From Flaveria trinervia (Eukaryota; Streptophyta; Magnoliopsida; Asterales; Asteraceae), in the NCBI GenBank assembly GCA_025506515.1, contig CM046452.1, forward strand, positions 46,191,562-46,255,561: DNA of 64,000 nucleotides. Reading direction: 5' to 3'. Below, in pieces: positions 43,205-54,925 of the stretch. The position numbers were made by a program, and so were the translations under genes. The notes below the pieces were generated by a model that saw nothing but the letters and a program-made list of their open reading frames with translations, searched no databases and had not been told where the DNA came from. The number at the start of each line of letters is the position of its first letter. Positions within the stretch are counted from its first letter, which is position 1.

Positions 43205-43626
43205 GTTGATACCCATTTCTATAGAGGTGTTACCCATTTCTATAGGGGTGTTACCCATTTCTATGGGGGTGTTACCCATTTCTATGGGGGTGTTACCCAT
43301 ATCTATGGGGGTGTTACCCATTTCGGTGGGGGTGTTACCCATTTCTATGGGGTGTACCCATTTCTATGGGGGTGTTACCCATTTCTATGGGTGTGTTACC
43401 CATTTCGGTGGGGGTGTTACTCATTTCTATAGGGGTGTTACCCATTTCGGTAGGGGTGTTACCCATTTCTATGGGGGTGTTACCCATTTCTATGGGAGTG
43501 TTACCCATTCTCTGGGGGTGTTACCCATTTCTATGGGAGTGTTATCCATTCTATGGGGGTGTTACCCATTCTATGGGGGTGTTACCCATTTCGGTGGGGG
43601 TGTTACCCATTTCGATAGGGGTGTTG
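43205..43626 (+). repeat. 21-bp minisatellite in element D LTR 2, about 20 units
   Basis: Same unit as at 37856-38131 with about seven more copies and a few 1-2-base indels that shift the repeat peptide frame. Confidence 0.9.
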
Positions 43627-44599
43627 TTACCCACAATGTTGGGGGTGAAATATATGATGGTTACCCGAGTTACGTATAACTTCGGGGGTGTGGCATAAAG
43701 CCAAGCATAGATATGAGGTGAGCGACTCTGTGTCGCAACAGACTCGACAGAGGTCTTTGTCCATGAGACGAGAAAATGAGGTGAGCAACTTTGTGTTGCA
43801 ACAGACTCGGATAGAGTTCAATCCATGTGATTGACTCGTATGGGATCTTTGTCACGTATCCCGGTGTTGTGTCAGTCTTCGGACATGAGTCGGGGGTTGT
43901 GAGCAGGCCCCGGCACAGCATCAGCTTTCGAGCATAAGTCGGGGATATTGCACGAGATAAGATTCGGGTAATAAGGAGTAATGAACGAAAGATAATGTAT
44001 GAAAGAACGGAGGGATGAATGAACGTAAATGAATTATCGTTATAAAGTACTGAACAGGATCCTTGTCATTCGACCTCAGTAATCGTGGCTGAGTGCCACG
44101 AAGAGGGTAAATTCTGACCGGATCTAGAAAGTGAAGTGAATGACAATGTAATATGTTGAACGAACAAAGTTAATGAACGTAATGACGAAGATAATAATGA
44201 TATTATCTGTATGTACGTATGATGCATGATCATGAAACGGTTGTAAAGTATAGTATGTTTTGAAAGAAAGTAAAGAATGGTTTTAACAAAGTAAAGTATG
44301 TTTTATTATAAAACTAGAACTCACTCAGCATCGCTAACTTTTGTATGCATGATAGTTGGCAGGTATATGTTGATGCTGAGGAGTTGCAGGCATGGATGCA
44401 TAAGCTACTCGGAGCATTTTGAGGCTGGCATCCGTATTTTGACATGTCTTGTATTTTGAGATGAAAAAAATGTTGTAAATGACATGTTTTTAGTTATTAA
44501 TAAAAGTTTTAAATTTCGCTGCATAATAAAGGTACGTTTTATAATGTTTAAAATGCAATGAATGACCAACTGTGAGGTGCCTTGGAACGGAGCCTTACA

Positions 44600-45199
44600 A
44601 AACTAAAGTGAAGACTTCTTCGGAAGACAAAGTAGCTGTGGAAGACAAAGTAGCTGCGGAAGACAAAGAAGCTATGGACGAAAACATAGTTACGGAATAC
44701 CAAACACTTGTACTTAAATGATACAAGTGATTCAAGTTAATAAGTCCATCACGAATCCTAAGAGATTTGGTGTTTCCTTAACATAAACATAAATGCCTAT
44801 AAATACATATCCTAGGTTACACATCAAGACGACACGACTAGGGCAACCAGACGGCAAACACAAAACATCACATAGATTCACACAATCAATAAAACACAAA
44901 CCTTAGCAGTCGTCACATCAATATATCACAAACATCAACACGTTCGACGCAATCATTGTTTATAGCATTCATTATTTGTTCATCTATAATCATTACTAAG
45001 TTTTTAGTGAAATACTTTTGAATCAAATCTTGTTTCTTTATTCATTGTGTTGATATCGTTTTGTTCTTCATAATTAATATTTATTTAGTTTGATATTTAT
45101 TAATTAAAAAATTAAACGACGGTTAATGATCATTCTGCAATCATTAACTCGATTCCAATCTAACACTGATAATTCCTGACTGCGATCCTTAGATTCACA
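44600..45199 (+). repeat. 3' LTR of element B, second part
   Basis: Begins with D's target duplication copy AAACT and continues the LTR (AAGTGAAGACTTCTTCGG) to AGATTCACA. Contains the GAAGACAAAGTAGCTG units (44626-44690). Followed by ATACA, B's target duplication. Confidence 0.93.
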
Positions 45200-45204
45200 A
45201 TACA

Positions 45205-46003
45205 CTATACACACTTCGTGCATTTTGAATGTTAATGGTTCACTGTAGCTACAACAAATGTATGTTTGTGTATCCGTTGTGTCAACAGTTTACAAATTTT
45301 TAAAATTTTTTAAAAATCTTGATTAATTCTCTTCTATAGCAAATGTTGTTTGATTTTCTTCTGAAGCAAATTTTGATAAATTTTGTTCCGAAGCAAATTG
45401 TTTGCTTAAATGTTTGTTTTATTGACTTTGATATTTCCATTTTCATTTTTCTCTCCCTAAATTTTCACATATTTTAAAAAAAGTTTATAAAATGACAAAA
45501 AATTGAAATTTGATTTTGGAATTTGCAAAGTCCAAAGTGATTGTTGTATGATAAGCTTGGTTAGAGAGATTGAACATCATCTAACAAAGAAAGAATGGTT
45601 TTGCTTGCTTGAACATGAATCATGTGTACATAAGATGAGATCATACTAGTCTGAAATCCTCATTGAGTTGTTTGAATAATGGTTAAGAATATACATGAAC
45701 TAATACATTGTTGATTGTAGATATTGTTGACCATTTAAACTCATGCATGGTATTAATGATTGATTTAAACAATGAGTGATTTATCATGTGTTTGGTTATA
45801 TTTATATGATATGTATTTACCCCACACCTAATTGTATGTTAAGATCAGTCCTACTCAAAATATGCCAGAAAAGTACTTGCAATACTTATGACCAAGTTAC
45901 TTAGGAATATAAATGCTCAAATTTGATCCTTGTTGTTTGATCCACATTGGGATTCTTTTCACTTCATTTTGGAAGGTGATCCACTTTGGGATTCTTTTGA
46001 TGT
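45205..46003. other. Non-coding DNA right of element B
   Basis: AT-rich, no supported gene. CTTCTGAAGCAAA and TTCCGAAGCAAA at about 45358 and 45385 resemble the C-type palindrome word, so a decayed copia piece is possible. 45999-46003 is GATGT, the target duplication of the next solo LTR. Confidence 0.5.
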
Positions 46004-47288
46004 TGTCACACCCTAACCTTGATGGCGAAAACGTCGTGAGTGAGGGTTAGGATTGTTCACAGACACATAATGCTATATTGGAATGTAAATATTAAAATTA
46101 TAAGGTTCAAAAGGAAATAGAAACATAAGTCTCAAACATGAAATAATTCCAAGCGTAACATAACAAAACATAATCATTTTATTCCATTAACTAGGTCCAA
46201 ATCCTAGATTAAGGGAAGCTTCATTTGATCATTTTAAACTTGGGCATTACCTGAAACATGAAAAAAATAAAAGGTCAACTAAAAAGTTGGTGAGTTTCCA
46301 AGGTTTTCATACATAATATAACAAGGTTACAAGTAGCAATTCATGTCATAGGTTATATGTTAGCAAGGTTATAGAACACATATCGTTACAACCAAACCTC
46401 GACTTGATTACAAGTATATATGATTGGCTAAGTGTATTTGGTTCCAATGATGAACAAGCATATGTCATCATGAGCCGGCAATACCTCGGCTTTAGCACCA
46501 AATAGGCTTCTCAGGCCCAAAGATCTAAGTTGTCGCCAGGCTAGCAATAGTTAATGATTGCAAACAAATATGTATCTCATATAATCACTTAGAACACACA
46601 AATAACCATGACAAAATATAAAGATGAATTGCAAGTACTTTACAAGTTCAAACATTTATAAGTGTATGTTGTATATGTATCATGTTTCACCCCAAAATAG
46701 TGTGAAATATATAAAAAGGGGCAAGGAAACTCACTTGACAAATAAGTATAAGAACGAAGATTAATAGGAATAATAATAAGCATCGTTCCAACATAAACCG
46801 TCACAAGGAACCGAATATATATATTTACAAGGTTTAAGTTTAATAGTTTAATGAATTAACAAAAACTAGGGTTCAGTTTGGTATTTAGGGCTTGTCAAAT
46901 AATTACGTTTAACAAAATGGAACCAGTTATATCAAAGAAATTTGTTATATTTTATAGAAAGTTCTATATATAAAATATAATAATTTTGTATATATAAAGA
47001 TTAAATAAAGTCTAATAAACACAAGTTAAACAATAAAACGCAACGTGTGAAATAATCATATTTGTGGAACAAAGTATTATTTTAAGTATAGTTTTTATAA
47101 AATAGACCATTTATATCATTTTTAGAATAGTTGATAAAAGTATAATAATATTTATTTTTAAAGAAATAATTCTCAGAAAAATAATTTAAAGTATTTTAGA
47201 AAAATCAACTTTTATAAAATGGGTTTTTATAATTTTTAAAAAAATTTAAAATTGGTTTTGAAGGCTAAAAGCCTTAAAAATGAAAACA

Positions 47289-47362
47289 TGAGGTTCCCCG
47301 GATTCGAACCGGGGACCTCCTGTTTAGGAGTGTCGAGTGTTACTAGTGAACCAAGGGCCTCA
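47289..47362 (-). other. tRNA-like segment with exact A and B boxes inside the solo LTR
   Basis: On the - strand, TGGTTCACTAG (47343-47353) fits the A box TRGYNNANNNG and GGTTCGAATCC (47300-47310) fits the B box GGTTCGANTCC. The T arm CCCGG-TTCGAAT-CCGGG is perfect and outer bases TGAGG/CCTCA pair. The anticodon arm is poor: its best stem leaves a 4-base loop, and the acceptor has two mismatches. It is therefore called tRNA-like, not a tRNA gene. Confidence 0.65.
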
Positions 47363-48245
47363 ACCGCAATAGGAATCACCTTCTAATTCTTTAAAGCAAA
47401 GTTAAACAAAAACCCCCAAATCCTTAAGAACCCTAGAACAAAATCGGTGAAATTGGTGTATCAAACGATGTTGTAAATCAAATTAACCATAGGGCTTTTC
47501 TTCCCCATGCTTAAAAGAACCTAAATCTATGATTAGCTTACCTAATTTTGATCGAAAATGACGAGGAAGATATAGCAATAGTCGCGACCCTCACTCAAAT
47601 TGATTTGATATGAAAATGGTGATGATATCCAAATTAATTTTACAGAAAGCTTCCACGAGAGGTGTTGATGATAAGCCCTCAATCAATTGTGGTTCCAAGT
47701 GTGCAGAAGGTGGTGCTTGACTTAGGTGTAGTTCGCGATGAAAGTGGTGCTTGAATTCATTGTTTGTGTTTGTTTCAGGTGTAATTGGTGGTTGTAATCG
47801 ATTAGTGATAGATAGATGATTGTTTATGTTAAGTTAATTTGATTATTATTGTGCTTTAATGTCTGAACGGCTATGACTTAAAAAGTTTCGGTTACTCGAA
47901 CGAAATGGGCTTTGTAACCGGTGTTTAAACACAATTAAGGTAGTTAATCGAGTTCGATTCGAGTCTAGGAACAGTTGGCGTGGTTTTGAAGGTTTCAATC
48001 AGAAGAAAAATCGGGTTTTTAGGGCCACCGGACTCCGGCCGGAGGGTGGCCTGAGTTGTGGCCGGAAAATCGTGGGGAAAGAGGGGGTGGAGGTTTGGGT
48101 TTTGATTAATTACACCTTTGGTCCCTCTACTTTGAATCTCAGTTATTTTATGCGAAAAACTTATTTTAAAGTTTATAAATTGACATTAAAACCCCCTTAA
48201 TTAACTTTAAGTTTAACATTAACCTACACTTGTTAACTTTTATAA

Positions 48246-48297
48246 CTTATTATTTATATAATTATTATTATTAATATTATTATCATTATTATTGACA
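48246..48297. repeat. ATT-rich microsatellite
   Basis: Degenerate (ATT)n tract near the end of the solo LTR, with a second at 48322-48400. Produces an asparagine-rich spurious reading on the - strand. Confidence 0.8.
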
Positions 48298-48696
48298 TAA
48301 GCTTGGTTTTTTTATTGTTACAATTATTATTATTAATAATATTATCATTATTGGTTTTATTGTTATTAGTGCTATTATTATCATTCTTATTACGTTGAAA
48401 TTTAATAGTTAGGTTATTAACCCTTACATTAAAACTTAAAAGCAAACCAAGGATTCAACACAAGTAACCCATACATTTCATAAATGTCAACAATGAACCT
48501 TACAAGAATTAAACGAAGTTAACTTTTAGTTAACTAAAATACGAGATGTTACAGATGTAGTCTAAAATAATTTATTGATTGTTCATCTAAGAAGGATGTG
48601 TTCCTCATTAGGAATTTTTTAAATCATAATGTAGGTCATTTACGTATGTGTTTAGCACAACAAAGAATATCTAAATGTACTCCAGGTCTATGATAA

Positions 48697-49115
48697 TCAT
48701 AACAAAAGAGACACTTCTATGGATTCTCCTTGAACATGATGAAATATTTCATATTGGGTTCTTAACTTTTCCTTTTTGATTTCCCTTATTTCATTACCTC
48801 CTTCACACATGGTGTGAAGAACCTTCCATACTTCATGGGCTATTTTAAATTTTTCGACTCTTGTTAGGATCTCAAATGGTAGAGTCATAACCAAGATGCT
48901 ATAAGCCTTCATGTTTGTTTTCAACTTCTTGAGGTCATCACCAGCTACACTTTTCAAGCTAACTATTTTTTGTATGTTATACTCTGGACCAAGAGTCACA
49001 AGAATGTATGGTCCCTCGGTTATTGTCCATAGATCCAGGTCTTGAAAAAGATCCAATTTCTAAACATGAGTTTTCATTGTTTGAAGTATGTGTTGTTCTT
49101 GAGTCTTGGTGGGTT
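48697..49115 (-). pseudogene. Isolated copia gag (UBN2) fragment
   Basis: The fragment reads KLDLFQDLDLWTITEGPYIL, then NMKAYSILVMTLPFEILTRV, EKFKIAHEVWKVLHTMCEGG and KEKLRTQYEIFHHVQGESIE. This is the N-terminal capsid part of a copia Gag: compare element C's EGFIRSLDSRMWESIENGP, which occupies the same place. It is open for 119 codons from ATG 49056 and extends upstream past one stop. No knuckle, protease or LTR is attached, so it is a stray piece of an old element. Confidence 0.75.
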
Positions 49116-50858
49116 GAAACCGATGTTTGACCCTAAAATTTCATCAAACATTTTATTGATTTTTTGAACATAACAGTTTAAGTTAAAAAATTTTGATTGT
49201 TAATTTAGCTCGGTGCTAAATTTAATTTATCATAAAGTCACTAGGATTTGTTTAGTAATGTCACTTTTTAATTTGATTCACCGAAGAAAATAAATTAGTT
49301 AATTTTAATTAATTAATGTCCTATGTGATGTCACTATTAATTCTCGGTTAAAAGGAACATTATGTTTGAGAATGTCAATCATTCAAAACCCTTAATGATG
49401 TCAGTCAACAATAGTCAAAACCATAAAAACAAATATTATGTTTTAAAAGTTATCTTTTTGGATTAAAAAGTAACTTTTTCAAAATTCAAAAGAAGATTTT
49501 GTTTGTTCTTTGATTTTGATGATAAACCAACACACTCACCAGAGATTATGAAGGTTCATGAGTGAACAAAAACTAGGGTTCATCCTAGGGTTTGTTGACG
49601 GTTGAAAAGTTTTCAACAAAATCAAATTGATTGAATAGCAAAAACATGATTCAAGTGAGTATTTACTTGAATATGATGATTTTAAATAACTTGAAAGATT
49701 CAAAATGTTCAAAATAGGGTTTATTCTAGGGTTCGTTTGTTTGATTTTAGCAAGAACCGATAAGGTTTTTGAGGTTTTGTGATGATTCTGTTTTGAAAAA
49801 CTGTGTTTGAATGTTGTTTACACTTTAACAACATAAAATCTTCTACAAAATGATCAAAAACATATTAATGAATCATTTTTATGCATTTGTTGAATGTTTG
49901 GAGTGGAAGAACGTTTTGTGGAGATTTTAAGCTCAAAAATGTATGTTATGAAGCTAACGAACCACGGATGTCATTGTATTGAATGAGATGATAAAAAATC
50001 AGTGTATTGTATGTTATATAGTATAACTTACAGTTCTTATTTTTAAGAAAAATTGGATTAAATAATTTAAACTATTACTCACTTAGTGTTAATAATGCAT
50101 ACTATTGATTTGGCCAGTAACAATCCTAGTAACATTTTTTATTAAAATATTATGCTTGATTTCAACTCGATTTCATTTACAATAATGATTACGAACAAAA
50201 TGAAAAAAACATACAAGCTACATCGAGCCTAAAATAAATACAAATCGAGCATAAAATAACTACAAAACGAGTGTGAATATATGATAATTATGCTACCGGG
50301 ATAAAAATATAAGTTGGACCTATTACCGAGTATGAATTATTATAAGCCAATAAGTAATAGTTTGGAATATTAAAATTCAAGTTGCCTATTTTCAAAAGCT
50401 TAAAAGTAGTAAATAAAAATATAAAATGTAAATTCTATAAATTAACAAACACAAACAAACATACACAAACACATTATCAAACGTTCTTGAACATAAATGA
50501 ACAAACACGAACTTTGTTCATGTTCGTTCTATTAGCTTAACGAACAAAATTTTCTTGTCCGTGTACGTGTATTAGTTAAAAGAACGAATATAAACAAACT
50601 TCCTCATGAAATAGTTCACGAATTGTTAGTTGAATGTTCGATTCATTTACGATTACATGTGAAAACATCAAACTCAACATAATCATATGGTCTTGTACCA
50701 AGATTGCTGCCTGCCTTGATTTTAGCAGACACCTTTTGTTTCAAAGACACACACATGATCTTCAAGAAACCCAATTTCACATTAAGGTTGCTGCTATAGG
50801 ATTTTGAGGTAATGGATTATAGTCATGAAAATCAGCCTCACGTACAAAAGAGTAGCAG
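49116..50858. other. Non-coding AT-rich DNA
   Basis: No supported gene. At about 50490-50640 there is a cluster of GAACAAACACGAAC / GTTCATGTTCGTTC words in both orientations, a style often seen near ends of plant DNA transposons; no terminal repeat was found to confirm this. Confidence 0.5.
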
Positions 50859-52963
50859 TGTAAGGCTGGGAACATCAGATCGATTCACAATCCCGCTCCT
50901 ACTTGAACCTTGTGCAAAACAATAATTGAGTACGTACACCCTGTTTTAAGTTGTAAGAAAGTACCAAATCTAGGAAAAATCAAGGAAATATTAGGCTTAA
51001 TAGCAATGCATTTTCAGTGAATACATGAATTCAGCTAGAAACAAATAAGACTACGGTATACAAAGAAAATCTAGCAACGAGATTTTTGATTTGTAAGGTT
51101 TCTAGGTGGTGTTCTTCCATACTAATTATTTGATACTTTTAAATCCGATAATCAGCCAAAATCGTTGCAGACACCAATTATTATTCGTCTATTAACATAT
51201 GAATCCAATATAAACCTCGATCCTTTATAGTGAAAATGTATAAAAGTCAGCGTTGCCGAGTGAGTTCTAGTTTTAAAAGTAATAAAATGTATTCTGTAAG
51301 GTATACATATGAAAATACTCTTTCTGTGAAAATTTCTTAAGGTATACATATGAAAATACTCTTTCTGTGAAAATTTCTTCTCTTTATACATGAGCACGCA
51401 TTACTATACAACCAGATAATGCTTCTTCTCTTTACTTATGTCTTGTTTATTCTGTACTCTTTTATATTTATCTTTCACTGCCTATGTGGACCAATGAGCA
51501 ATACCCTAAACTATATGCGCGGGGGAAACTGGTGCTGGGCCCTCTAGTCCCTCAATGGGCTCTGATTACTGTATACAAGGCCGGCCCAGTCACCTAGGCT
51601 ACGCTGCAAAGGTCCGCCAATCTCAATTGACTAGCCCCGTGTGCATAATAGGGTAGCTAACCCGCATCACAGTTGAGCTAATGACAACATGGACGTGCAC
51701 CTCCTACAAGCTTGCAAGACTTGTTAACATTTTATTTAAGTTCCATTTCTTTTCTTCATTGTTCTTTCGCTTTATTATTAGTAATACTTTACGTTACGAT
51801 AATAAACACACCACGTAAAGTCATGCACTAATAGTAATAATAATAATACGGAACAATCATAAAACAATCATAATCATGTATGAAACTAAGCATTAATAAG
51901 CACTAGTCAAACCTTGGTCAAAACCCTAATAGCACAGACTCCCAAAAATTTCGTAATAAACTCTAAGTGTTTAGGCGCACCAATACTATTTGGGCGCATG
52001 AGCCCTATTTGGGCGCATGAGCCCTATTTGGGCGCTTCATCACTATGCAGGCGCATCAGCCACACTTAACCGCTTTAACACTTAGGCGCATGAACTATTC
52101 AGGCGCATGGGCTATTCGGACGTATGGATACTTAGGCGCATGGGCTATTAAGACGTATGGATACTTAAGCACATGGGCCATTCGGTCACATGGACACTAT
52201 TGGGGCACATGGCCCTACACTTAGTCATCCGATTACAAATTCTAGGCGCATGAACCACTGTTCAGGCGCATGAGTTACACTTAAACATTTCTAAGGCATT
52301 TCCAGGCGCATGAGCCTTATTTAAGCGCATGAACCTTCTACTCAACATGTTTCTAGGATATTTTCAAACCCAAACATCAAGCATATTTGTTCTAAGCTTA
52401 CCAAGGCTATTCTAAACATGAACAACCTATAAGCATCTAAGAATCATCATCAAACATGCATAATACATACGGGTATACATACATAAACATTGTAAAATCG
52501 TTTAAATACATTTTCAGCCCCAAAGAGTTTAAAACAAGTAAAACTAGGGTCTAGAAACTCACCTGGTGCAACTTTGGGTGTATCTTCCTTCTAACCCGTA
52601 TGCGAATGAGCTCTAACACCTAGAAACCCACCAAACACACACGCGAACACACACACATAAACACATAAGCATATAACCGAGACAAAACCCATCATAAACA
52701 CTTAAAACCCATGAATTCTTACCTTGAATTCAGCCTATTCTTCTTCTTCTTCAACCCGAAAGTTCTCTGCTCCCTCTCTCTCTCTAATCCGATTGCATAA
52801 AGGTGAAAAGTAACATGGTGTGGGCGGCCATGTTGCTTTTGTACCAACTTTTATTCTTTTTGTCCTTTTGACCCTTTTAACCCTTCAACTTGGGTTGAAT
52901 TGCATTTTCAACTTTTATTCTTCATTTCTTATCTTTCTTTTAAAAGAATAACCGAATGTTACA
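50859..52963 (-). repeat. 3' LTR of element E, about 2.1 kb
   Basis: On the - strand it starts TGTAACATTCGG at 52963 and ends near 50859 (TGTAAGGCTGGGAAC on +, matching D's terminal GTTCCCAGGC.. /CCTTACA type end). AACTCACTC.GC-type text near 51250-51275 matches D's LTR. It has the CATGCGCC repeat but not D's 21-bp minisatellite. The outer edge is the less certain one. Confidence 0.75.
51970..52340 (-). repeat. CATGCGCC-type minisatellite in element E LTR
   Basis: On + it reads GGGCGCATGAGCCCTATTTG and AGGCGCATG repeatedly, with about 18 degenerate units; on - these are CATGCGCC words as in D. Confidence 0.8.
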
Positions 52964-52980
52964 AGTCCACCCCCCTTATA
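52964..52980 (-). promoter_or_regulatory. Polypurine tract, element E
   Basis: On the - strand TATAAGGGGGGTGGACT precedes the LTR at 52963; compare AAGGGGGAGACT in D. Confidence 0.85.
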
Positions 52981-53002
52981 TAGATTTCGTCCCCGAAACC
53001 TG

Positions 53003-53572
53003 TTATTCCTTAAACAGATGAGGATAATGTTGCCTCATCTCCTCCTCAGTCTCCCATGTAGATTCGGATCCCTTTCTGTGCTTCCACTGCACATGCACAA
53101 GGGGAACCACTTTCTTCCTCAACCTCTTCTCTTTACGATCGATGATTGCCACTGGTTGCTCCACATAATTGAGCCTTTCGTCTACTTTGATATCCCCCAG
53201 TGGAACAATCATGTCTTCATCAGCTAAGCACTTTCTCAGATGAGATACATGGAATGTCTGGTGAATTCCACTTAACTCATCTGGTAACTCCAATCTATAA
53301 GCCACCTCTCCTACTCGAACAATGATTCGGAAAGGGCCTATATACCTTGGAGTCAACTTGCGCCACTCCCTGAATCGGATAATACCCTTCCAAGGTAAGA
53401 CCTTCAACATAACCCGGTCACCCACCTGGAACTCAATCGGTCTGTGTCGTTTATCAGCATACGACTTCTGTCTATCTTTGGCTGCCTTCATGAAGGCTTT
53501 AATCTTCTCAAGCTTCTCATTCGTAGCCTCGATTACCTCGACACTCCCTAATTCCTTCTGACCAATATCACC
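53003..53572 (-). pseudogene. pol: Integrase C-terminus and chromodomain-like end, element E
   Basis: Open from 53491 to the normal stop at 53003: QVGDRVMLKVLPWKGIIRF, RKLTPRYIGPFRIIVRVGEV, AYRLELPDELSGIHQTFHVS and HLRKCLADED form the gypsy integrase C-terminal (GPY/F) module, with Y-I-G-P-F present. The final VHVQWKHRKGSESTWETEEE, MRQHYPHLF resembles the chromodomain tail of plant chromoviruses, which in relatives guides insertion toward certain chromatin. It is joined in frame to the integrase core upstream (53573) but for a TAG just after R-T-P-V-C. Lineage within chromoviruses (Tekay/Del-like) is a guess. Confidence 0.88.
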
Positions 53573-54151
53573 CTAACAAACGGGTGTTCTGCATCTCCTA
53601 CCGTATAGCATCTCATAGGGTGGCATACCAATGCTGGCATGATAGCTGTTGTTATAGGAGAATTCGGCTAACGGTAGGTGGTCATCCCAACTTCCCCCAA
53701 AATCAATCACACATGCCCGAAGCATGTCTTCTAGTGTCTGAATGGTCCTTTCTGATTGACCATCAGTTTGGGGATGATAAGTCGTGCTAATATGTAACCT
53801 CGTCCCCATAGCGTCATGGAATTTCTTCCAAAATTTAGATGTAAACCGGGTGTCACGATCAGATACAATAGACACCAGCACACCATGATGAGTTACAATT
53901 TCCCTGATGAATAGGTCAGCCAACCTCTTAGATGAATATGTCTCGCAGATTGGTAGAAAGTGAGCACTCTTCGTCAAATGGTCAAGTACCACCCATATAG
54001 CATCGTACCCTCGCGTTGTGCGCGGTAGCTTCGTAATAAAGTCCATGGTGATATGCTCCCACTTCCATTATGGTATATCCAAAGGTTGGATCTCTCCATA
54101 CGGCTTTTGGTGCCCGGCCTTCACTTGTAAACAAGTAAGGCACTTACTCAC
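53573..54151 (-). pseudogene. pol: Integrase core, element E
   Basis: MDFITKLPRTTRGYDAIWVV, LDHLTKSAHFLP, IVSDRDTRFTSKFWKKFHDA and HPQTDGQSERTIQTLEDMLR carry all three catalytic residues D, D and E of the retroviral-type integrase. AEFSYNNSYHASIGMPPYEM and LYGRRC follow. The core is open for 157 codons from 54046. Stops lie at its end (53573), near 54067 and at 54152, each inside an otherwise continuous frame, so point mutation is the likely cause. It would join cDNA to host DNA. Confidence 0.9.
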
Positions 54152-54925
54152 TTACTCCACCACATCACGCTTCATACCCGGCCACCAATAGTCTTTCTTC
54201 ATGTCTTGGTACATCTTTGTAGCACCGGGATGAATAGAGTACCGAGTCTTATGAGCTTCATCCATAATCTTCACATGTAGGTCCCCAAAATGAGGAATCC
54301 ACACCCGTCCAAATCGGGTCTTAACACCAAGAGTGTTTTCACCCAATTCCCCAACCAAACCTCTTATCCTTTCTGAGTTAAGATGATCTTCTTTCAGTGC
54401 CTCATCTTGAAACTCTTTGACTTGTTTCATTACATCAGAGGTCATGATCAGCTGATATGCTTTCACCCGAATCGACTCGGACCTCTCTTTTCGGCTAAGG
54501 GCATCAGCCACCACGTTAGCCTTGCCCGGATGATAATGGATCTCGCAATCATAATCTTTTATGAGCTCCAACCATCTTCTCTGCCTCATGTTCAGATCTT
54601 TTTGCTTGAAGAAGTACTTCAAGCTCTTGTGGTCAGTGAAAATGGTGCACTTCGTCTCGTAGAGATAGTGCCTCCAAATCTTCAATGCAAAGATCACGAC
54701 TGCTAGCTCCAAGTCATAAGAAGGGTAATTGACATTATGAACCTTCAATTGTTGGGATGAATATGCTATAACCTTCCCTCTCTGCATCAACACACACCCT
54801 AACCCTGAGTAGGAAGCATTAGAATAAACCACCAGATCTTCACTTCCATCAGGTAATGACAGAACAGGAGCTTGAGTCAACCTCGCCTCCAGGTAATCGA
54901 ACGCCTTCTCTTGAGCTTGACCCAT
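54152..54925 (-). pseudogene. pol: RNase H and integrase zinc domain, element E
   Basis: Open for 257 codons: EKAFDYLEARLTQAPVLSLP, DLVVYSNASYSGLGCVLMQR, SYDLELAVVIFALKIWRHYL and FTDHKSLKYFFKQKDLN, then YHPGKANVVADALSRKE. The first RNase H catalytic position reads Y-S-N-A-S where gypsy elements normally have D, so the enzyme is probably dead at this residue as well. E (DLELA) and the second D (TDHKSL) are kept. The end has the H-H...C-C integrase zinc domain (HKTRYSIHPGATKMYQDMKK, then CLTCLQ past the stop at 54152). Confidence 0.88.

Larger units (their letters stand above)
36368..44599 (+). mobile_element. Element D: internally deleted Ty3/gypsy element in B's 3' LTR
   Basis: LTRs 36368-39109 and 41616-44599 start TGTAACACC(C/T)CG and end CCTTACA. 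Flanks are GAACT and AAACT, a 5-bp target duplication with one changed base; the intact 5' LTR of B reads GAACT at this place. The internal part is only 2.5 kb: primer site, gag, a protease stub joined to an integrase end, and polypurine tract. It is related to - strand element E, sharing LTR motifs and the pol-to-LTR junction. Confidence 0.92.
41616..44599 (+). repeat. LTR 2 (3') of element D, 2984 bp
   Basis: Starts TGTAACACCTCG and ends GAGCCTTACA. Differs from LTR 1 by scattered substitutions and by longer minisatellites (42290-42790 and 43205-43626). A (GTAT)n run sits at 42115-42132. Confidence 0.92.
10227..45199 (+). mobile_element. Element B: Sirevirus-type copia element, host of three nested insertions
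   Basis: LTRs 10227-11153 and 36035-36367 plus 44600-45199 share sequence from TGTKAGATCTAGGAAC to GGATTCACA/AGATTCACA. The flanks 10222-10226 and 45200-45204 are both ATACA, a perfect 5-bp target duplication. The internal region starts with a primer site and holds gag, protease-integrase, reverse transcriptase-RNase H and an env-like ORF in Sirevirus order. Insertions are a solo LTR (17536-18544), element C (24246-35242) and element D (36368-44599). Without them, and one copy of each target duplication, the element would be about 15.7 kb. Confidence 0.9.
46004..48553 (-). mobile_element. Solo LTR, 2550 bp, with perfect GATGT duplications
   Basis: On the + strand it runs from TGTCACACCCTAACC to GAGATGTTACA, with GATGT on both sides (45999-46003 and 48554-48558). 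On the - strand it starts TGTAACATCTCG, similar to the start of D and E LTRs (TGTAACA), so - is the likelier sense and a gypsy origin is probable. No internal region is present. A tRNA-like segment lies at 47289-47362. Confidence 0.87.

Noticed and set aside
43205..43626. Regular short repeats that could suggest a CRISPR array
   Set aside because: Units are contiguous with no unique spacers, and the sequence is plant LTR DNA.
47289..47362. A functional nuclear tRNA gene
   Set aside because: The anticodon stem-loop cannot form a 7-base loop with a proper stem, and the acceptor has two mismatches; kept only as tRNA-like.
48254..48445. Asparagine-rich reading on the - strand
   Set aside because: Product of ATT microsatellites at the end of a solo LTR.
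50490..50640. DNA transposon end from GTTCGTT/AACGAAC words
   Set aside because: No terminal inverted repeat, target duplication or transposase could be found; left as unexplained repeat-like DNA.
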